Shown: positions 34,539-43,151, counted from the stretch's first letter. The stretch is DNA of 64,000 bases from a bacterium YEK0313 (GCA_000751295.2 CCMO02000001.1:3025501-3089500); one strand, 5' to 3'. Notes: a model not told the origin generated them from the letters alone. Program-made: numbers and translations.

Positions 34539-35738
34539 CTAGGTCCTGAGGCGATAGAGAACGGCCTCCGGGATCGTGTCCTTGATGCGGACCTCCTCGA
34601 CCAGCGCGCGCTTGTCGCCCTCATAGGACACGACGAACATCGGCATCGTGGTCTGGATATGCAGCTTCGGGGTGAAGGTCCGCGGCCCGAGAACGGTCGG
34701 CGCTTCCTTCATCTGGTTCATCTCGGCGACGACCTTGGCGCCGTCGACCGTGCCGGCCTTTGTGACCGCCTCGGCCCAGAGATCCAGCCAGGCATAGATC
34801 GGATAGGCGTACTGGGTGGTCGGGGGCTTGCCGAATTTCCTGGCGAAGGCCGCAGTCAAGGCATTCACCGCCGGGCGCGGGTCATCGACCGTCAGCGCTT
34901 GCACGGGCAGATAGAAATCCTTCAGGCCCGGCACAGAATTGAGCCAATAGGTGCCGTCCATGGCGGTCGCGCTCAGGACGGGCAGGCCGATGCCGGCTGC
35001 CCGAAGCTGCCGCAGCGAGCTCGCCGCGCCCGGATTGGTCGAGCACAGCATCACGTGATCGACCCTGGCGCTCCGGATGGCGTCGCTCAGCCGCGTGATC
35101 TGCGAGTTGATCGTCGGATCGAGGCCCTTGAACGTGTCGCGTCCGGCGATCTTGCCGCCACGGTTGGGGAAGTTCCACTCATAGCCGGCACCGACGGACT
35201 TGTTGTATTCGATCGTCTCGTCGACCAGCATGTAGCCGTTGCGGAAATTCTTCTTCTCGTAGCCCCATTCCGCCATGATGGCGCCTTCGAGCTGGCCGGC
35301 ATTGTTGGCCGTGAAGGAGAGCGGGCCGACGCCGACGACGCCCGCCTTGGGATCCGAGGCGCCGATGAAGGTCGAGATGACATTGGCGCGCTGCGCCTGG
35401 AGCGCGGCCGGCGCGCCGTAGTCATAGTCGGCCGAGACGATGAGCAGCTTGGCACCCTGCTCGATGAGCTGCTTGCCGACCTTGGCGCCCTCGACGCGGT
35501 CGGTTTTGGTATCCGCCGTGAGGATGTTGATCTGCTTGCCGAGGAGACCGCCCTTGGCGTTGCGCTGCTCGAACCAGAGCTCGGCCATCTTGGCGGCCTC
35601 GCCGTCATAGGCCTCCATCCAACCGGAATAGGCGAGGGCCATGCCGACGGTGATGCTCTCCTGCGCCCTCGCGCGGCCAGCCAGGCCGTAGAGCGCCGCG
35701 CCCGGCAGCAGGGCGCTGAAGACACGTTTCGAAATCAT
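34539..35738 (-). CDS. Periplasmic substrate-binding protein of Liv-type ABC transporter
   Basis: A 399-residue class I periplasmic binding protein (peripla_BP_6). An N-terminal signal peptide of about 25 residues ends in an AxA-type site (GRARAQ). The mature protein opens ITVGMALAYSGWMEAYDGEAAKMAELWFEQ, the usual two-lobed start. The binding cleft includes LIVSADYDYGAPAALQAQ and LSATAMDGTYW. GGGAGGG precedes ATG 35738 by five bases. The ligand is unknown; linkage to two transaminases and HyuAB suggests a nitrogenous compound rather than a plain branched-chain amino acid. Confidence 0.92.
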   Translation of the reverse strand: MISKRVFSALLPGAALYGLAGRARAQESITVGMALAYSGWMEAYDGEAAKMAELWFEQRNAKGGLLGKQINILTADTKTDRVEGAKVGKQLIEQGAKLLIVSADYDYGAPAALQAQRANVISTFIGASDPKAGVVGVGPLSFTANNAGQLEGAIMAEWGYEKKNFRNGYMLVDETIEYNKSVGAGYEWNFPNRGGKIAGRDTFKGLDPTINSQITRLSDAIRSARVDHVMLCSTNPGAASSLRQLRAAGIGLPVLSATAMDGTYWLNSVPGLKDFYLPVQALTVDDPRPAVNALTAAFARKFGKPPTTQYAYPIYAWLDLWAEAVTKAGTVDGAKVVAEMNQMKEAPTVLGPRTFTPKLHIQTTMPMFVVSYEGDKRALVEEVRIKDTIPEAVLYRLRT

Positions 35739-35959
35739 GGAACCCTCCCGTGGTTGTTCCCCTTCAGGCCTTCTTCCTTCGCCCGCCGCCTGTCGGCGCG
35801 ATCGCGATCCCAGTCGACGCACCATTGCGAGCAGAAGGTCTTTCCATCGGCGATGACTGGATCATTCGTCGCAAAGGCCGGTTTCTCGTAGATGAGAAGG
35901 CCGCAGTTCGGACATTTGTCGTAGCTCTCGATGAAGAGCTTGCTTGGCGCAAACTTCAT
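35735..35959 (-). CDS. Small zinc-ribbon-like protein of unknown function
   Basis: A 74-residue protein with CPNCG at about 16-20 and CSQWC at about 43-47, an arrangement that can hold one zinc ion, followed by a highly charged helix (DWDRDRADRRRAKEE). AAGGAGG lies five bases before the ATG, and the stop overlaps the binding-protein start by four bases, so this is a real, coupled gene. No family is recognised. It could be a regulator or chaperone-like accessory of the operon. Confidence 0.7.
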   Translation of the reverse strand: MKFAPSKLFIESYDKCPNCGLLIYEKPAFATNDPVIADGKTFCSQWCVDWDRDRADRRRAKEEGLKGNNHGRVP

Positions 35960-35980
35960 CCTGTCCTCCTTCGTGCAGGG

Positions 35981-36778
35981 TCAGCCACGCGTCAGCGCGA
36001 GTTTGGGGTCTTTCTGCCGGGCGGCGCGACGCTTGGCCGAGCCGATGTCTTCACACTTGGCCACGACATTCGCCCAGGCCTTGCGCAGATGGTCCTCGAG
36101 CGCGGCGACCGACTGCGCGACATTGCCGGAAGCAATGGCCCGTGCGATCGGCTCGTGGACCAGAGCGGTCTCCATCGCGCTCTCCTGACCAAGGTCGACC
36201 AGGGCCATGAGCATCTGGACCTCGGTGTCGATGCCCTCATGGGCCCAGAGCACCCTGCGGCTGCCGGACAGCTCGCAGATGCGCCGATGGAACAGCATGT
36301 CCATCTGCTGCAGCTCGCCGAGCCGGCCGGCCGTCGCCGCCGCCACCATGCGCCTGAACAGCCGGTCGAAACCCTGCCTGTCGGCTTCCGACATTCGCGG
36401 CATCGCCTCCCGCAGGGCAAAGGTCTCGACGCAGATCCGGAACGCATAGACGTCGTTGACGTCTTCCATCGTGAAACGACGCAGGAAATGGCCGCGCCGC
36501 TGGGCCGACAGGAGAAAGCCCCGCTGAGCGAGGCCGGAAACGGCTTCCCGGATCGGATTGCGGCTGATGCCGAGGCTGCGCGACATCTCCGCTTCGTTGA
36601 TGCGGTCGCCGGGCTGCAGGCGCCCCGACGTCATTTCCGTCAGCAGATGCATGCGCACCTGGTCGGACAGGCTCGGCACCTGCAGCAAACGCCGCACGCG
36701 CAGGCTTGCCGAAGACCGCTTGGTCTTCGCCGTCTCGGCATCCTTGCCTGGCCGCGCCTTGCTTCGGGAGAGTGTCAT
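35981..36778 (-). CDS. GntR family regulator (FCD subfamily)
   Basis: A 265-residue regulator. A basic leader (about 1-30) precedes the winged HTH (about 33-98: LSDQVRMHLLTEMTSGRLQPGDRINEAEMSRSLGISRNPIREAVSGLAQRGFL). The all-helical FCD effector domain covers about 110-240, with the metal/ligand region FHRRICELSG. FCD proteins bind carboxylic-acid metabolites and are usually repressors. It is the first gene of the unit running to 24826, 21 bases before the zinc-ribbon gene, so it is likely autoregulatory over the whole operon. Confidence 0.92.
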   Translation of the reverse strand: MTLSRSKARPGKDAETAKTKRSSASLRVRRLLQVPSLSDQVRMHLLTEMTSGRLQPGDRINEAEMSRSLGISRNPIREAVSGLAQRGFLLSAQRRGHFLRRFTMEDVNDVYAFRICVETFALREAMPRMSEADRQGFDRLFRRMVAAATAGRLGELQQMDMLFHRRICELSGSRRVLWAHEGIDTEVQMLMALVDLGQESAMETALVHEPIARAIASGNVAQSVAALEDHLRKAWANVVAKCEDIGSAKRRAARQKDPKLALTRG

Positions 36779-36796
36779 CCGCAGGTCGATCCCAAT

Positions 36797-36839
36797 CTGT
36801 GGACTGTGGACAGATTATTAAAAAGATACGCCTAGTCAA
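36797..36839 (-). promoter_or_regulatory. Candidate promoter and operator of the GntR-led operon
   Basis: On the minus strand TTGACT (36834-36839) and TAATCT (36812-36817) are separated by 16 bases in an AT-rich patch and could be -35 and -10 elements. The tandem GTGGACT/GTGGACA motif (CTGTGGACTGTGGACAG, 36797-36813) overlaps the predicted start point, where an autoregulating GntR protein might bind. Matches are partial. Confidence 0.4.
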
Positions 36840-37028
36840 TTACTTGGGGTGGGATAAATTGAGGCAAGACGTGTCGCTTTTCTAGGCTCCGTGTTCCGGA
36901 TGCGGGCATGGGCGGGCAGGGGCCGCCGGGATTTGCGGCAATCGTGCCCGCATCCGTCTGCGGCACGCTGCCGCTTCTGCAAGGCGACGGCGCCGGTGCG
37001 TGCACCGACGCCATCGATCGCGCGCGGC

Positions 37029-38978
37029 CTAGCTCCATTTCACGGCCGAGCGCTTCTCGAACATCTCGCGAAACTGCGCGGTCGATTTGGGCAGGAGCTC
37101 GCCGGTGTTCCAGTCGAGCAGCACGCCGTGGCGGCGAACCACGTCCAGCTTGTCGAGCTTGCCGGCCCGGTAGTCGGCCGCCACCGTCTCGGGATCGGCC
37201 GCGAGCCAGCCGCGGCGGTCCCGGCGGATCTCGCTTCGCAGCGCGCGTGTTGCCGCCTCGTCGACCTCATAGGCGCAGGTATCGACGTCGATGGTCCGGA
37301 TGACGACGCCATAGTCCTTCGCGGCGCGTTCGATCGAGACATAGTCGTCGGCGACGTCCTCGCACACCGCCTTCGGGGCGCGCTCGAGCGGATCGCCGAA
37401 ACCGCCGCCGCCGGCGGTCGGGCGGGAGAACACGTCTCCCGGTCCGATCGGCACGTCGGAGAAGATCGAGCCGAGCCATTCCTCGCGTCCATCGGCACGC
37501 GTCAGCGCAAGGCCGTGGGGCATCGACGGCAGCCCGCCCTCGATGCCCCAGACCACCGCGCGCTCGCGGTCGCAGATATAGGAGATGACCGTCTGCTCGG
37601 CCTCGAGCATGCGCGAGGTCTTGCGCACGCCCACGCCGCCGCGCCACTTGCCCGGGCCGGCGGAGTCCTTGAGCACCTCGAATTCGGTCGTGAGGATCGG
37701 GTTGGCGCGCTCTTGCCCCTCGACCGGCTGCGCCATCAGCCCCGTGCCGAAACAGGCGGTCGTGACGTTGGCGCCGTCCTTGCCGTTGCGGCCGCCCCAG
37801 CCGCCGGGCAGCCAGTCGTAGAACATGAAGATCGGTTTTTCCCTGAGCCGGCCGTCGACGCCGCCGGTCAGCAGGTATTCGAGATTGAAGGCGCAGGCGA
37901 TCGCCCGCTCCGGCATGATCGCCGACCACATCTCGTAGATCGAGTTCATGATCTTCTCGAACGGCATCAGGAAGCCGGTGACCGCAACCGGCCACTTGGC
38001 GTCGACGATGCTGCCCTCGGGCGCGACGATGTCGAAGACGCGATAGAACCCGCTGTTCAGCGGCAGGTCGGGGAAGAAGGTCTTCATCCCCGCCGCCACC
38101 GCCGAGAACGTCGCCCCGAAGGCCGAATTGTAGATCGAGGCGATGGTCGGATGGCTGCCGGTGAAGTCGTAGGTCACCCTGTCGCCCTTGATGGTCATCT
38201 TGACCTTGATGGGGATCAGGCCTTCGCCGCCGGCCGGGTCGCGGTCGATGAAGTCCTGGGTCTCCCAGGTCCCGTCGGGGATTGCCGAGAGGCGCTGGCG
38301 CATCGAGCGCTCGACATAGTCCTGCACCGCCGCAAGCCCGGTCTCGACCGTGTCGCGGCCATATTTGCCGACGAGGCGCAATATTTCGCGCTCGCAGACT
38401 TTCGTCGCCTGGGACTGGGCCTGGATGTCGCCGATGATCGAGACCGGATCGCGCGTATTGGCTGCGATGAGGTTCGCGACGTCGCGGCAGAAGCGGCCCT
38501 TGTCGACGAGGCGGACGGGAGTGATGCGCAGGCCCTCGCGGAACATGTCGCGGGCGGCGACATCGAAGGATCCGGGCACGCTGCCTCCGACGTCCGACCA
38601 GTGGCCGTTCGACTGGCTGAAGGCGATCAGCTTGCCGTCGGCGAAGATGGGCCGGATCAGCCGCACGTCGCAGAAGTGGGTGCCGCCGGCATAGGGGTCG
38701 TTGATGGCGAAGACATCGTCGGGGTGGATGTCGTCGCCGAAGGCGCGGATCACGTCCTTGCAGGTGAAATGCAAGGTGCCGACATGGACGGCGATGTCCT
38801 GGTTGCCCTGCGCGGCGGAATCGCCGCGGGCATCGTGCAAGGCGCTCGAGAAGTCGCGATTGTAGATGACGAAGGAATAGCAGGTCCGCAGGATCTGCTC
38901 GGCCATCTGGTCGACGCTGGTGATGAAGGAGTTCTTCAGCACTTCGAAGGTGACGGGATCGAGGGTGCGCGTGGTCAT
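37029..38978 (-). CDS. hyuB: Hydantoinase B/oxoprolinase family protein (HyuB, second pair)
   Basis: A 649-residue HyuB: DPVTFEVLKNSFITSVDQMAEQILRTCYS at the start, VFAINDPYAGGTHFCDVRLI (about 88-107), DFTGSHPTIASIYNSAFGA, PGGWGGRNGKDGANV, KWRGGVGVRKTSRMLEAEQ, and the closing TAGGGGFGDPLERAP. About 80 further residues make it longer than the first HyuB. ATG 38978 has a TGAGGA about nine bases upstream; the TTG at 38993 would overlap hyuA. With the A subunit 12 bases upstream it should form an ATP-dependent cyclic-amidase or carboxylase-type enzyme. Confidence 0.9.
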   Translation of the reverse strand: MTTRTLDPVTFEVLKNSFITSVDQMAEQILRTCYSFVIYNRDFSSALHDARGDSAAQGNQDIAVHVGTLHFTCKDVIRAFGDDIHPDDVFAINDPYAGGTHFCDVRLIRPIFADGKLIAFSQSNGHWSDVGGSVPGSFDVAARDMFREGLRITPVRLVDKGRFCRDVANLIAANTRDPVSIIGDIQAQSQATKVCEREILRLVGKYGRDTVETGLAAVQDYVERSMRQRLSAIPDGTWETQDFIDRDPAGGEGLIPIKVKMTIKGDRVTYDFTGSHPTIASIYNSAFGATFSAVAAGMKTFFPDLPLNSGFYRVFDIVAPEGSIVDAKWPVAVTGFLMPFEKIMNSIYEMWSAIMPERAIACAFNLEYLLTGGVDGRLREKPIFMFYDWLPGGWGGRNGKDGANVTTACFGTGLMAQPVEGQERANPILTTEFEVLKDSAGPGKWRGGVGVRKTSRMLEAEQTVISYICDRERAVVWGIEGGLPSMPHGLALTRADGREEWLGSIFSDVPIGPGDVFSRPTAGGGGFGDPLERAPKAVCEDVADDYVSIERAAKDYGVVIRTIDVDTCAYEVDEAATRALRSEIRRDRRGWLAADPETVAADYRAGKLDKLDVVRRHGVLLDWNTGELLPKSTAQFREMFEKRSAVKWS

Positions 38979-38989
38979 GGCGAAAATCC

Positions 38990-41014
38990 TCAAACCCTGA
39001 TGATGATGTTGAGATAGCGGTCGACTTCCATCGTGGTGCCGGGCGGCACCAGGACGGTGGAATCGACCTGTTCGACGACCGCCGGACCCTGCAGCTTCCA
39101 GCCGGCCGGCAGTGCGGACCTCTCGTAGATCGGCGTATCGACCGCCTGGCCGCCGAACCAGACCGCGCGGCGCGCGAACGGCTCCGGCTCCCGACCGATC
39201 GGCTCGTGCGTGCCGAGGGCGGCCTTCGGCACGACGCCGACCGCCTTCAGGTTGATGCGGTAAAGCCCGACCGGCGCATCGTCGCGACGGAAATTGTATT
39301 CGCGTTCATGCTGGGCGTGGAACGACTGGACGAGGTCCGCGATCGAGCGGATCGGGCTCGGCGCATCCACGGCGAGCGAGCGCCACTGCCCCTGATACAT
39401 CATGTCGACCGAGCGCTGCATGGCGATGTCCTGCGCGGCAACGCCCTCGTGCACGAGGCGCTTCAGCGCGCCGGCTTCCAGGCGTTGGAACTCGGCCTCG
39501 AGTTTCGACGGCTCGGCCTCGGCGGCCGCCATCAGGTAGCTCTCCGAGAAGTCGTGCTGGATGTCGACGAGCAGGCAGCCAAGTGCCGAGGTGACGCCGG
39601 GATTGGGCGGCACGATCACGACCGGGATCGCGAGCTCGCGCGCGATGTCGACGCCGTGCAGCGCGCCCGCGCCGCCAAAGGCGACGAGGGCGAAGTCGCG
39701 CGGATCGTAGCCGCGGCTGATGGAGATCAGGCGCACCGCATCGGACATATTGGCGTTGGCGACCTGGACGATGGCTTCGGCCGCCTCGTGCAATCCGAGC
39801 TTGAAGGGCGCGGCGACGCCCTCCTGCACCGCTGCGGCGGCGAGCTCCGCATCGAGCCTGATCTTGCCGCCGGCGAGGTTGGTGCCGAGCCGCCCCAGCA
39901 CGACATTGGCATCCGTGTTGGTCGGCTGCCTGTTGCCTTCGCCATAGCAGGCGGGCCCCGGATGGGCGCCGGCTGACTGCGGGCCGTTGCGCAGCGAGCC
40001 CGCTTCGTCCGTCCAGGCGAGCGAGCCGCCGCCGGCTCCGATTGTCAGCACCTCGATGGAGGCGAAGCGGATGGGATAGCCGAACTCGATATGCCAGTCC
40101 TTGGTGACGCGGGACTGGCCCTCATAGGCGAGCGAGACGTCCGTCGAGGTCCCGCCCATGTCGAGGCCGATCGAGTTCTTGAAGCCGCACAGCATGGCGA
40201 TGTGCCGGCTGGCGATGGCGCCGGCCGCAATGCCCGAGCCGGCGAGGCGGGCGGCGAAGTCCTTGACGCTGGCCGGGGTCATCCCCCCCCCGCCGGTATG
40301 CAGAAGCAGAAGGTCGCGTTTGTATCCGTCCTCCTTCAGACGGTCGCCGAGCCTGGTCGTGTAGTCGACGACGACGGGGCTCAGCGCGGCATTCACGACG
40401 GTGGTCGAGAAGCGTTCGTGTTCGAAGATTTCCGGCAGCACGCCCGACGATGTCGAGACGGGCACGCCCGGCAGCTCCTCCTCGAGGATGGCCTTCATGC
40501 GCCGTTCGTTCTCGCCGTTGACATAGGCGTTCATGAAACAGATGGCGATCGCCGCGACGCCGCGTTTTTTCAGAACGCGGGCAAGCTTGCGGGCGCCGGC
40601 TTCGTCGAGGGGGGTGACGACCTTGCCGCTGGCGTCGACACGCTCGCTGACGGTCAGCCTGTCCCGGCGCGGCACATAGGGGCGCACGACGTCCTTGTAG
40701 GCATCCCAGAGATCCTCCTTGTTTGCGCGGCGGATTTCGATCACGTCACGGAAGCCGGCCGTGCAGATCATCGCGGTGCGCGGCAGGCGGCGGGTGATCA
40801 ATGCGTTCGTGGCGACGGTCGTCCCGTGCGAGAACAGTGCGACCTGCTCCAGGTCGATGCCGGCCTTGCCGATCCCGGCCATGATGCCGTCGATCGGATC
40901 CTTCGAGGACGCGATCTTCTCGATCCGGATCAGGCCGGTCGTCTCGTCCATGATGCAGATGTCGGTGAACGTGCCGCCGACATCCACTGCAACGCGCAGA
41001 TTCTCCAATGCCAT
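38990..41014 (-). CDS. hyuA: Hydantoinase/oxoprolinase A subunit (HyuA, second pair)
   Basis: A 674-residue HyuA with RVAVDVGGTFTDICIMD (about 7-23), FSHGTTVATNALITRRLP (about 60), SIGLDMGGTSTDVSLAYEG (about 280) and TIGAGGGSLAWTDEAG (about 318). It differs widely from the first HyuA (for example AHPGPACYGEGN), so this is not a recent duplicate. ATG 41014 has GAGGAG close upstream; the frame extends to 41236 without similarity. The AraC gene is 115 bases upstream on the same strand and is its likely regulator. Confidence 0.92.
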   Translation of the reverse strand: MALENLRVAVDVGGTFTDICIMDETTGLIRIEKIASSKDPIDGIMAGIGKAGIDLEQVALFSHGTTVATNALITRRLPRTAMICTAGFRDVIEIRRANKEDLWDAYKDVVRPYVPRRDRLTVSERVDASGKVVTPLDEAGARKLARVLKKRGVAAIAICFMNAYVNGENERRMKAILEEELPGVPVSTSSGVLPEIFEHERFSTTVVNAALSPVVVDYTTRLGDRLKEDGYKRDLLLLHTGGGGMTPASVKDFAARLAGSGIAAGAIASRHIAMLCGFKNSIGLDMGGTSTDVSLAYEGQSRVTKDWHIEFGYPIRFASIEVLTIGAGGGSLAWTDEAGSLRNGPQSAGAHPGPACYGEGNRQPTNTDANVVLGRLGTNLAGGKIRLDAELAAAAVQEGVAAPFKLGLHEAAEAIVQVANANMSDAVRLISISRGYDPRDFALVAFGGAGALHGVDIARELAIPVVIVPPNPGVTSALGCLLVDIQHDFSESYLMAAAEAEPSKLEAEFQRLEAGALKRLVHEGVAAQDIAMQRSVDMMYQGQWRSLAVDAPSPIRSIADLVQSFHAQHEREYNFRRDDAPVGLYRINLKAVGVVPKAALGTHEPIGREPEPFARRAVWFGGQAVDTPIYERSALPAGWKLQGPAVVEQVDSTVLVPPGTTMEVDRYLNIIIRV

Positions 41015-41129
41015 GACTCCTCTGGCTATCCGGCCTCGGCTGTCGCCGGGACGAGATCCCGGCGCGGTTCCGTTTTTGAAGTTGCGGACCTGCGCCGCAG
41101 GATCGGGCTCGCCGGCCGGCGATCGTCGT

Positions 41130-42092
41130 TCAAGCCCTCTGTCGGAGGATCGCTGACCGCGTATCCGAAGGCGTGCAGGCGAAACGCGCGCGGTAGTGGC
41201 GGCTGAATTGCGCCTGATCGCGATAGCCGGCCGCAAAGGCGATCTCGGCTATCGAGCGCCGGTCGGTCGGATCGGTCAGGGCGTCCTTGCAGATCAGGAG
41301 CCGCTGCTCCCGAATCCAGCCGGCGACGGACTCGCCCGTGTCCTCGAAGACGGCGTGCAGATAGCGCAGCGAGATCCCGCAAGCCTCCGCCACCATGGCC
41401 GGCGACAGCAGCGGCTGCGACAGATGCGTGCGCACATAGTGCTCGATGCGCTGCAGATGTGCCTTGCGGACGGTGGACGAGCCGCTGCCGAGCGCGCGTC
41501 CGTCGCCTTCGATGGCGAGCGCCAGCATGTCGACAAGGTGCCGCCCGGCGACTTCGCGCGCATTTGCGTCGAGCTCGTCGACGCGCATGGCGGCGTTTCG
41601 GATCATGTCGACGAAAAGGCCGCCCGCGCCCTTCACCGCATCGAAGCTGAGGGTCGCAAGCCGCTCCGGCCGGCGGATGCGCGCCCGCAGGACCGTGCTG
41701 GGCACCTTCAGGACCCAGAGCGCATTCGCCTCCGCATAGCTGAATTCGTAAGGCAGATGGCTGCGCTCGACCAGCATGGCGCCGGGCGGGCAGTGCGTGT
41801 CCCGCCCGTCCTGGACGAACCTCACCGGACAGCATTCGGGCATCGTGATGAGGAAGTTCTCCTCCCTCTCGTGCAACAGATGGTGTTCATGGCGCCGGTA
41901 GAGGAGGGCGTCGGAGACGTTGCGCGAGATGGACACGGCGCCGAGCGGCCACACGTCCAGCACGCCGCGAAAGGCTTCGCTCGTGCTCCGGAAGCGCAGA
42001 TCGAGCGGGAAGTAGGTCTTGGCGACGGCATCGACCCAGGCGCGCTTCTGCGCCGGAGGCGTTGCTTCCGCCGTGGAATATCGAACGCGCAT
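41130..42092 (-). CDS. AraC family regulator (AraC_binding_2 type)
   Basis: A 320-residue regulator. The N-terminal ligand-binding domain (about 15-200) has FPLDLRF and a CCPVRFVQDGRDTHCPPGAMLVE stretch. The C-terminal double HTH (about 218-315) includes LLSPAMVAEACGISLRYLHAVFEDTG and RSIAEIAFAAGYRDQAQFSRHYRARF. ATG 42092 is preferred, with GGGAGGTGGGG just upstream. It is the outermost gene of the proposed island and lies upstream of the second hyuAB pair on the same strand, consistent with substrate-dependent activation of that pair. Confidence 0.9.
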   Translation of the reverse strand: MRVRYSTAEATPPAQKRAWVDAVAKTYFPLDLRFRSTSEAFRGVLDVWPLGAVSISRNVSDALLYRRHEHHLLHEREENFLITMPECCPVRFVQDGRDTHCPPGAMLVERSHLPYEFSYAEANALWVLKVPSTVLRARIRRPERLATLSFDAVKGAGGLFVDMIRNAAMRVDELDANAREVAGRHLVDMLALAIEGDGRALGSGSSTVRKAHLQRIEHYVRTHLSQPLLSPAMVAEACGISLRYLHAVFEDTGESVAGWIREQRLLICKDALTDPTDRRSIAEIAFAAGYRDQAQFSRHYRARFACTPSDTRSAILRQRA

Positions 42093-42405
42093 GACCCCAC
42101 CTCCCTCCGGTGTTCCGTCAAGGCAAAGGCGCAATCCTCATGTTTGTCGTTGCGTGGTGAGCCCACGGTCGAGTGATCGGCCGAAGGGTAGTCAAGACCA
42201 TTTTGAAAGCCGGCGCTTGACGTTCAGTGCACCCTTTGTTGGCGATCCGTGCAAAAACGGCGCCAGCCGCAGGCTATCGCCGGTTCGAGGCGATCTCGCG
42301 GCGGCAACCGAACGCAGGGCCCTTGCCGCCGGCCGTATCGCCCGCGAGACGGTGCCGGCCGCGCTGCGCCGCCGGGGCGCTCCATTGTCGGCGACGAGGG
42401 GCGTG
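42093..42405. other. Gene-free right end of the proposed island
   Basis: About 310 bases between the AraC start and the right 61-bp repeat. No convincing gene, RNA or strong repeat is seen. The part nearest 42092 should hold the AraC promoter; the rest is GC-rich sequence without recognised features. Confidence 0.5.
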
Positions 42406-42466
42406 CCGCACGATCGTGCTCAAGCCCTGAGGAGCCAGGAAAAGGCGCGCCGCAGCGCCGCGGCGC
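42406..42466. repeat. 61-bp direct repeat, right copy (candidate attR)
   Basis: Direct copy of 24710-24770 with two mismatches (42427 and 42445). On the plus strand, 42407-42430 spells the orphan GGDEF tail RTIVLKP plus stop with no gene before it. On the minus strand it holds the genuine end of the DUF4336 gene. Sequence homology ends at 42406 and 42466. Confidence 0.9.
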
Positions 42467-43151
42467 CGTCGGTTTCGAACCAGCGTCCATGGGCGATGAT
42501 GATCCGCTCCGGCTGCCAGCCGATCATGGTTTCGACCGCGGCCTTCAGCTGCCGCTTCTGCCGGGCGAAGGTCAGGCGCATGTCGCGCGGCATGCTGCCG
42601 CCTGGCGCCTGGACGCCGGCGATGCGCGTCAGCCAGCGATGCAAGGTGGAAGGCAGCTTGTCGGCTTCGAAATTCTCGATGAGGTCGGTCAGGACCAGGG
42701 TCCGGCTCGGCAGGTGGAAGAACTCCACCTCCGTCATGTAGCTGCCGGCGATCGGCAGGGTCGCGATCTCGTCGTCCCAGGGATAGCCGTCCCGCGTCGT
42801 CAGGTCGCGGCCGCACAGGGTGAAGGCCGGCCCTGCCTGTTCGGCGATGCGCGGTGCCAGATAGATCTCGGCCGCGGGATAGGCCGTGGCCCAGTCGGCG
42901 ATCCAGGAATAGTGGATGCGGTTCGGCCCGATCAGCCAGCGCGGCGTGCCGATCGCCGCGATCTCCGCCCGCAGCGGCGCCGTGAGCGGCGTCGGCGAAT
43001 GGACGAACAGGCCCTCGCGCAGATGGATGACCGTCATCCGTGTCGAGAACGGCATTTTCGGCCAGGGCATGCCGAAATGGACGATCGGACCGTCGACGAT
43101 CCAGACATTGTCGGCCACCGGCTTCAGCGTATCGAGCGGCGGATAGGTCAT
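42420..43151 (-). CDS. DUF4336 family protein (metallo-beta-lactamase-like)
   Basis: A 243-residue protein starting YPPLDTLKPVADNVWIVDGP, the DUF4336 signature. IGPNRIHYSWIADW, TLVLTDLIENFEA (about 155-167, with an Asp/Glu cluster as in degenerate MBL-fold proteins) and IIIAHGRWF (His before the tail) follow. The classical HxHxDH is not present, so hydrolase activity is doubtful. ATG 43151 is used; ATG 43187 would add 12 residues. Its last 14 codons lie in the right 61-bp repeat and are duplicated at 24724-24768. Confidence 0.82.
   Translation of the reverse strand: MTYPPLDTLKPVADNVWIVDGPIVHFGMPWPKMPFSTRMTVIHLREGLFVHSPTPLTAPLRAEIAAIGTPRWLIGPNRIHYSWIADWATAYPAAEIYLAPRIAEQAGPAFTLCGRDLTTRDGYPWDDEIATLPIAGSYMTEVEFFHLPSRTLVLTDLIENFEADKLPSTLHRWLTRIAGVQAPGGSMPRDMRLTFARQKRQLKAAVETMIGWQPERIIIAHGRWFETDGAAALRRAFSWLLRA

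Larger units (their letters stand above)
24771..42405. mobile_element. Putative 17.6-kb catabolic island (hyu/liv/transaminase) between 61-bp direct repeats
   Basis: The block contains fourteen genes, all on the minus strand, and no gene crosses its edges. Left repeat: GGDEF gene intact, DUF4336 reduced to its last 14 codons. Right repeat: DUF4336 intact, GGDEF reduced to its last 7 codons plus stop (42407-42430). Removing the block and one repeat would restore two intact convergent genes with an 11-base overlap. No integrase, transposase or tRNA is seen, so the mechanism is unknown. An alternative is a segmental duplication followed by loss. Confidence 0.55.
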
